A stretch of 6,646 nucleotides of DNA from Cryomorphaceae bacterium (GTDB lineage Bacteria; Bacteroidota; Bacteroidia; Flavobacteriales; Schleiferiaceae): the NCBI GenBank assembly GCA_003451355.1, contig DMDX01000099.1, positions 1 to 6,646 on the forward strand. Direction: 5' to 3'. The translations under genes were made by a program, and so were the position numbers. Positions 4,884 to 6,646 of this stretch are shown here, one piece after another. Below the pieces are notes generated by a model. It saw only the letters and a program-made list of their open reading frames with translations. It was not told the DNA's origin and ran no database searches. Within the stretch, counting starts at the first letter, position 1. Every line of letters begins with the position of its first letter.

Positions 4884-5354
4884 CTAGCGCCAGCTCGTTT
4901 TGAGAAAAAGACCCGCGATGGCATTGGTCGCGAGGCCCGCCACGGGAGCAAACACTGCAGCTTGTATGGCGTAGTTGATGAAGTTGAAGTAGGCTTCGGC
5001 CGCGTCCAAGGTCGCAAGCTGGTTGTCGACGGCGTAGCGAATGAAGTCGGCAAAAAAGTTCGGGTTAATGTAGGTAAAAAAGAGGTACTGGATTCCGACC
5101 GAAAGAATCCCCACCGTGGCGCCAACACCGAGTCCCTGGCCCAAGGCTTGGAGGTAGGTGAGTTCGCCTCCGAGTTCCGCCTTGCGCGCAAAGAGGCCCC
5201 AAATCATTATCGCGACCGACGGAACAAGGATGAGGTTCGTGTACAGCGAATGTAGATTGATGTACGTGGTATGCAGGCCCACGAGGTATTCCCCGATTAG
5301 CCATACAAACTGCATCAGGGCGAATATGACGCCAAATCGAAGTGCGGTAGCCAT
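4884..5354 (-). CDS. DUF4199 family membrane protein
   Basis: A 156-aa integral membrane protein. Hydrophobic segments lie at about residues 3-22, 39-55, 67-94 and 126-151. The middle segment pattern (AIMIWGLFARKAELGGELTYLQALGQGL, residues 48-75) is the hallmark of the DUF4199 family, which is almost confined to Bacteroidota and has no known function. The ATG at 5354 is preferred because the family begins with a short N-terminus running directly into the first TM helix. An in-frame ATG at 5447 would add 31 residues that are Cys- and Asn-rich and unlike the family. It is divergent from the GyrI-like gene. The DUF6435-like gene starts 38 nt downstream on the same strand, so read-through into that pair is possible. 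Confidence 0.88.
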   Translation of the reverse strand: MATALRFGVIFALMQFVWLIGEYLVGLHTTYINLHSLYTNLILVPSVAIMIWGLFARKAELGGELTYLQALGQGLGVGATVGILSVGIQYLFFTYINPNFFADFIRYAVDNQLATLDAAEAYFNFINYAIQAAVFAPVAGLATNAIAGLFLKTSWR

Positions 5355-5467
5355 GGTTGCGTATAGGTTTTGTGCTCTTAAGATGCGGCAACGCAGTGAA
5401 AGGTTGCATTGGTTCGCTGCGAACGCTAACGTTGCGTGCGCCAGCATCGTATGTGTCTGCGTCAGCG

Positions 5468-5475
5468 TACTTTTG
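5468..5475 (+). promoter_or_regulatory. -7 promoter box (TACTTTTG) of the GyrI-like gene
   Basis: A perfect TAnnTTTG match is followed by CAGC and the ATG at 5480. No TTG lies at the -33 position. The box contradicts the longer in-frame start at 5357 and fixes the start at 5480, with an almost leaderless mRNA. Confidence 0.6.
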
Positions 5476-5479
5476 CAGC

Positions 5480-6040
5480 ATGGTTCGCAAACTCATTTGG
5501 ATCGTTGCCAGCATCGCGCTGGTCGTCGTGGCGCTTTTAGCTTGGCTTGGCGCCTTTAAGTCATTGACGGTCAATGACTCGCCTCAAGGCGGGTACGTCG
5601 TGGTGGGCTACGACTACATGGGGCCGTTTGAGAAGATCGGTCCGATGTACGAGCGCGTGGTAGCGACTGGGGACTCTCTGGGCCTGTCGACGGACTCGCT
5701 CGTAGGCGTGTACTATTCAAATCCCGAGGAGGTTGCGCCCGATTCGCTGCTTTCTTTTGTCGGAATCGTCGTGGGCAACAGCGACGACGACCTTGGAACC
5801 TTAGATTTTGGCAAAATGCGCACCGAGCATATTCCCTCAGGCCGTGCGCTGTGGATTGACTTTCCCTACTCGAACACGCTGGGCATGATTGTCGGGATCA
5901 TGCGCGCATACGACGCCCTTGGTGAGGCTTCAGTGGCCGCGGGCCTTGAGCCCGGTTGGGTGTATGAAATCCACAGCGAAGGCAACGTTCGCTTTGTATT
6001 TCAGGAGTACCCGCAGGCAGAGGACCCTGCCGCTTTTTAA
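5480..6040 (+). CDS. Membrane-anchored GyrI-like domain protein (TEX264-like)
   Basis: A 186-aa protein with one N-terminal TM anchor (residues 4-25) and a soluble domain. The domain shows the GyrI/SBMC-like fold pattern: YVVVGYDYMGPFEKIGPMYERV (39-60), GVYYSNPEEVAPDSLLSFVGIVV (76-98) and a C-terminal WVYEIHSEGNVRFVFQEY (160-177). The GxYYxNPxxVxxxxL block strongly recalls TEX264, the eukaryotic ER-phagy receptor that also has an N-terminal anchor and a GyrI-like domain, and similar Bacteroidota proteins. GyrI-like domains often bind small hydrophobic ligands or proteins; the ligand here is unknown. With the N-terminus MVRK being basic, the domain would lie in the periplasm. The next gene starts 21 nt downstream but has its own promoter core. 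Confidence 0.82.
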   Translation: MVRKLIWIVASIALVVVALLAWLGAFKSLTVNDSPQGGYVVVGYDYMGPFEKIGPMYERVVATGDSLGLSTDSLVGVYYSNPEEVAPDSLLSFVGIVVGNSDDDLGTLDFGKMRTEHIPSGRALWIDFPYSNTLGMIVGIMRAYDALGEASVAAGLEPGWVYEIHSEGNVRFVFQEYPQAEDPAAF

Positions 6041-6047
6041 TTTTTTG

Positions 6048-6055
6048 TAGGTTTG
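6048..6055 (+). promoter_or_regulatory. -7 promoter box (TAGGTTTG) before the T9SS sorting-domain gene
   Basis: TAGGTTTG fits TAnnTTTG and is followed by TTGGGT and the ATG at 6062, the same 6-nt spacing as at the CPBP gene. The short gap after the GyrI-like gene (21 nt) means the gene could also be read from upstream. No -33 TTG is seen at the expected distance. Confidence 0.5.
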
Positions 6056-6061
6056 TTGGGT

Positions 6062-6385
6062 ATGAAACGCTTGGCCTCTTTTGCTGTAGTTCTGCTGCTT
6101 GCCGCGGCGAGCTGGGCATTTATGGTGGGTGGTTCTCCCCTTGTGGTGTATCCGAATCCCGTACAGGGCACGCTTCGCGGCCAGTTGGAGTTGAGCGGAA
6201 CCGCGCCCGTCTCACTGAGCTTGTACGACATGCTTGGCCGCCGGGTGGACGCCAAAAATCTAAATTCTAGCCAGCGTCAATTCGCTTGGGAGGTGACGCA
6301 CCTGCCCGCGGGTATGTACTGGCTTAAGGCCGAGCAGGGCGACGTCGTCGTGGCTCAGGTTCGGGTGGTACTCGCGAAGTCCTAG
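6062..6385 (+). CDS. Short secreted protein consisting of a T9SS type A sorting-domain-like module
   Basis: A 107-aa protein. Residues 1-19 form a signal peptide (basic MKR, then a hydrophobic run ending ASWA). Almost all of the remainder matches the C-terminal type IX secretion sorting domain: VVYPNPVQGTL (28-38), VSLSLYDMLGRRV (50-62), LPAGMYWLKAEQG (81-93) and a final strand VAQVRVVLAKS (97-107). Normally this domain of about 70-80 residues follows a large cargo. Here there is no cargo domain at all. ATG 6062 is chosen over the in-frame TTG at 6053 because the latter lies inside the promoter box and gives a poor signal peptide start. It may be a secreted surface protein, a remnant of a larger gene, or a module used in trans. 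The frame is intact with no sign of decay. Confidence 0.8.
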   Translation: MKRLASFAVVLLLAAASWAFMVGGSPLVVYPNPVQGTLRGQLELSGTAPVSLSLYDMLGRRVDAKNLNSSQRQFAWEVTHLPAGMYWLKAEQGDVVVAQVRVVLAKS

Positions 6386-6394
6386 CCGTTTACT

Positions 6395-6402
6395 TACGTT
6401 TA
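6395..6402 (+). promoter_or_regulatory. Weak -7 box candidate (TACGTTTA) before the right-edge gene
   Basis: TACGTTTA matches TAnnTTTG except for the last base. It lies 56 nt before the ATG at 6459, just after the stop of the sorting-domain gene. Small inverted repeats follow in the presumed leader. The evidence is thin. Confidence 0.3.
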
Positions 6403-6458
6403 CCGGACGACTGCACCTCGTAGTGCGTCGCAGCTTGCCCCTCTAAATCGGAGCAAGC

Positions 6459-6646
6459 ATGAACACCTTTTCTTTTTGGGCAATGGCACTCGGCGTGCTG
6501 TTCGCCCGTTCGGCCTCAGGCCAAGCTATTGCCCACTGGGCATTTGACGCATCAGTCCTAGAGTGCGACAGCGGCTACGCCCTTGTCGGCGGACTCGGGG
6601 TTTCGGAATCTTGGGTTCAAGGGCTCGGGGCCGGCAAAGCGCTTTC
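6459..6646 (+). CDS. N-terminus of a secreted protein, probably T9SS or outer-membrane cargo (cut by window edge)
   Basis: Sixty-two codons are visible; the frame is open to the edge. Residues 1-21 look like a signal peptide (MNTFSFWAMALGVLFARSAS, then GQA). The mature start AIAHWAFDASVL resembles the (L/I)AxWxF(D/N/E) beginning common in large secreted Bacteroidota proteins such as surface nucleases and lamin-tail or LamG-containing T9SS cargo. A GGAG lies 5 nt before the ATG (6450-6453), one of the better Shine-Dalgarno sequences in this window. The product class is a guess from the first 40 mature residues, and the preceding sorting-domain gene adds only weak contextual support. Confidence 0.7.
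   Translation, partial: MNTFSFWAMALGVLFARSASGQAIAHWAFDASVLECDSGYALVGGLGVSESWVQGLGAGKAL

Noticed and set aside
4736..5191. Minus-strand open frame of 151 codons overlapping the DUF4199 and DUF6435-like genes
   Set aside because: It is out of frame with both supported genes, rich in Arg/Pro/Ser, and has no recognisable motif.
5355..5447. Upstream ATG at 5447 for the DUF4199 protein
   Set aside because: It would add 31 polar, Cys/Asn-rich residues before the TM start typical of the family. The region reads better as a divergent intergenic spacer.
5357..5479. Longer start for the GyrI-like protein
   Set aside because: The extension runs through the promoter core at 5468-5475, and starting at ATG 5480 gives a clean Met-Val-Arg-Lys plus TM anchor.
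6053..6061. TTG start for the sorting-domain protein
   Set aside because: The codon overlaps the TAGGTTTG promoter box; ATG 6062 gives a standard signal peptide with MKR.

Overview
The window looks like chromosomal DNA of a fairly GC-rich member of the Bacteroidota, most likely Flavobacteriales-like. The evidence is a type IX secretion (T9SS) C-terminal sorting domain, a small DUF6435/Lacal_2735-type protein, a DUF4199 membrane protein, the Bacteroidota ExbB/4-TM/ExbD/ExbD gene order, and several promoter cores matching the Bacteroidota -7 consensus TAnnTTTG. I see no tRNA, rRNA, CRISPR, transposase, phage gene or plasmid function.

Layout. Minus strand, left end: the N-terminal two fifths or so of a DusB-type tRNA-dihydrouridine synthase (1-458, runs off the left edge), preceded by a CPBP intramembrane protease (472-1335). 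Positions 1357-1650 hold no gene. They contain a 9/8-bp tandem repeat, two blocks of degenerate heptamer repeats in opposite orientation, and a clear Rho-independent terminator. That terminator closes a four-gene minus-strand operon (3953 down to 1651): exbB, an unnamed 4-TM protein, exbD and a second exbD. These form the inner-membrane, proton-driven motor that powers TonB-dependent outer-membrane transport. Upstream, still on the minus strand, a 58-aa DUF6435/Lacal_2735-like gene overlaps a LOG-family nucleotide phosphoribohydrolase gene by ATGA (4845 down to 4067), and a DUF4199 membrane protein occupies 4884-5354.

Plus strand, right end: a membrane-anchored GyrI-like protein resembling TEX264 (5480-6040), a 107-aa protein that is little more than a signal peptide plus a T9SS sorting domain (6062-6385), and the first 62 codons of a secreted protein (6459 to the right edge).

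The most notable points are: (1) four genes have a full TAnnTTTG box ending only 4 or 6 nt before the start codon, and a fifth has a weaker TACCTTTA at 4 nt, suggesting leaderless or nearly leaderless mRNAs; (2) a heptamer-phased repeat array lies next to the exb terminator; (3) there is an orphan T9SS sorting domain with no cargo; (4) one ExbD carries a periplasmic CxxC/DxNxDG-like insertion. Nothing here amounts to a clearly new multi-gene system. Most of the window is ordinary core gene content with unusual intergenic DNA.
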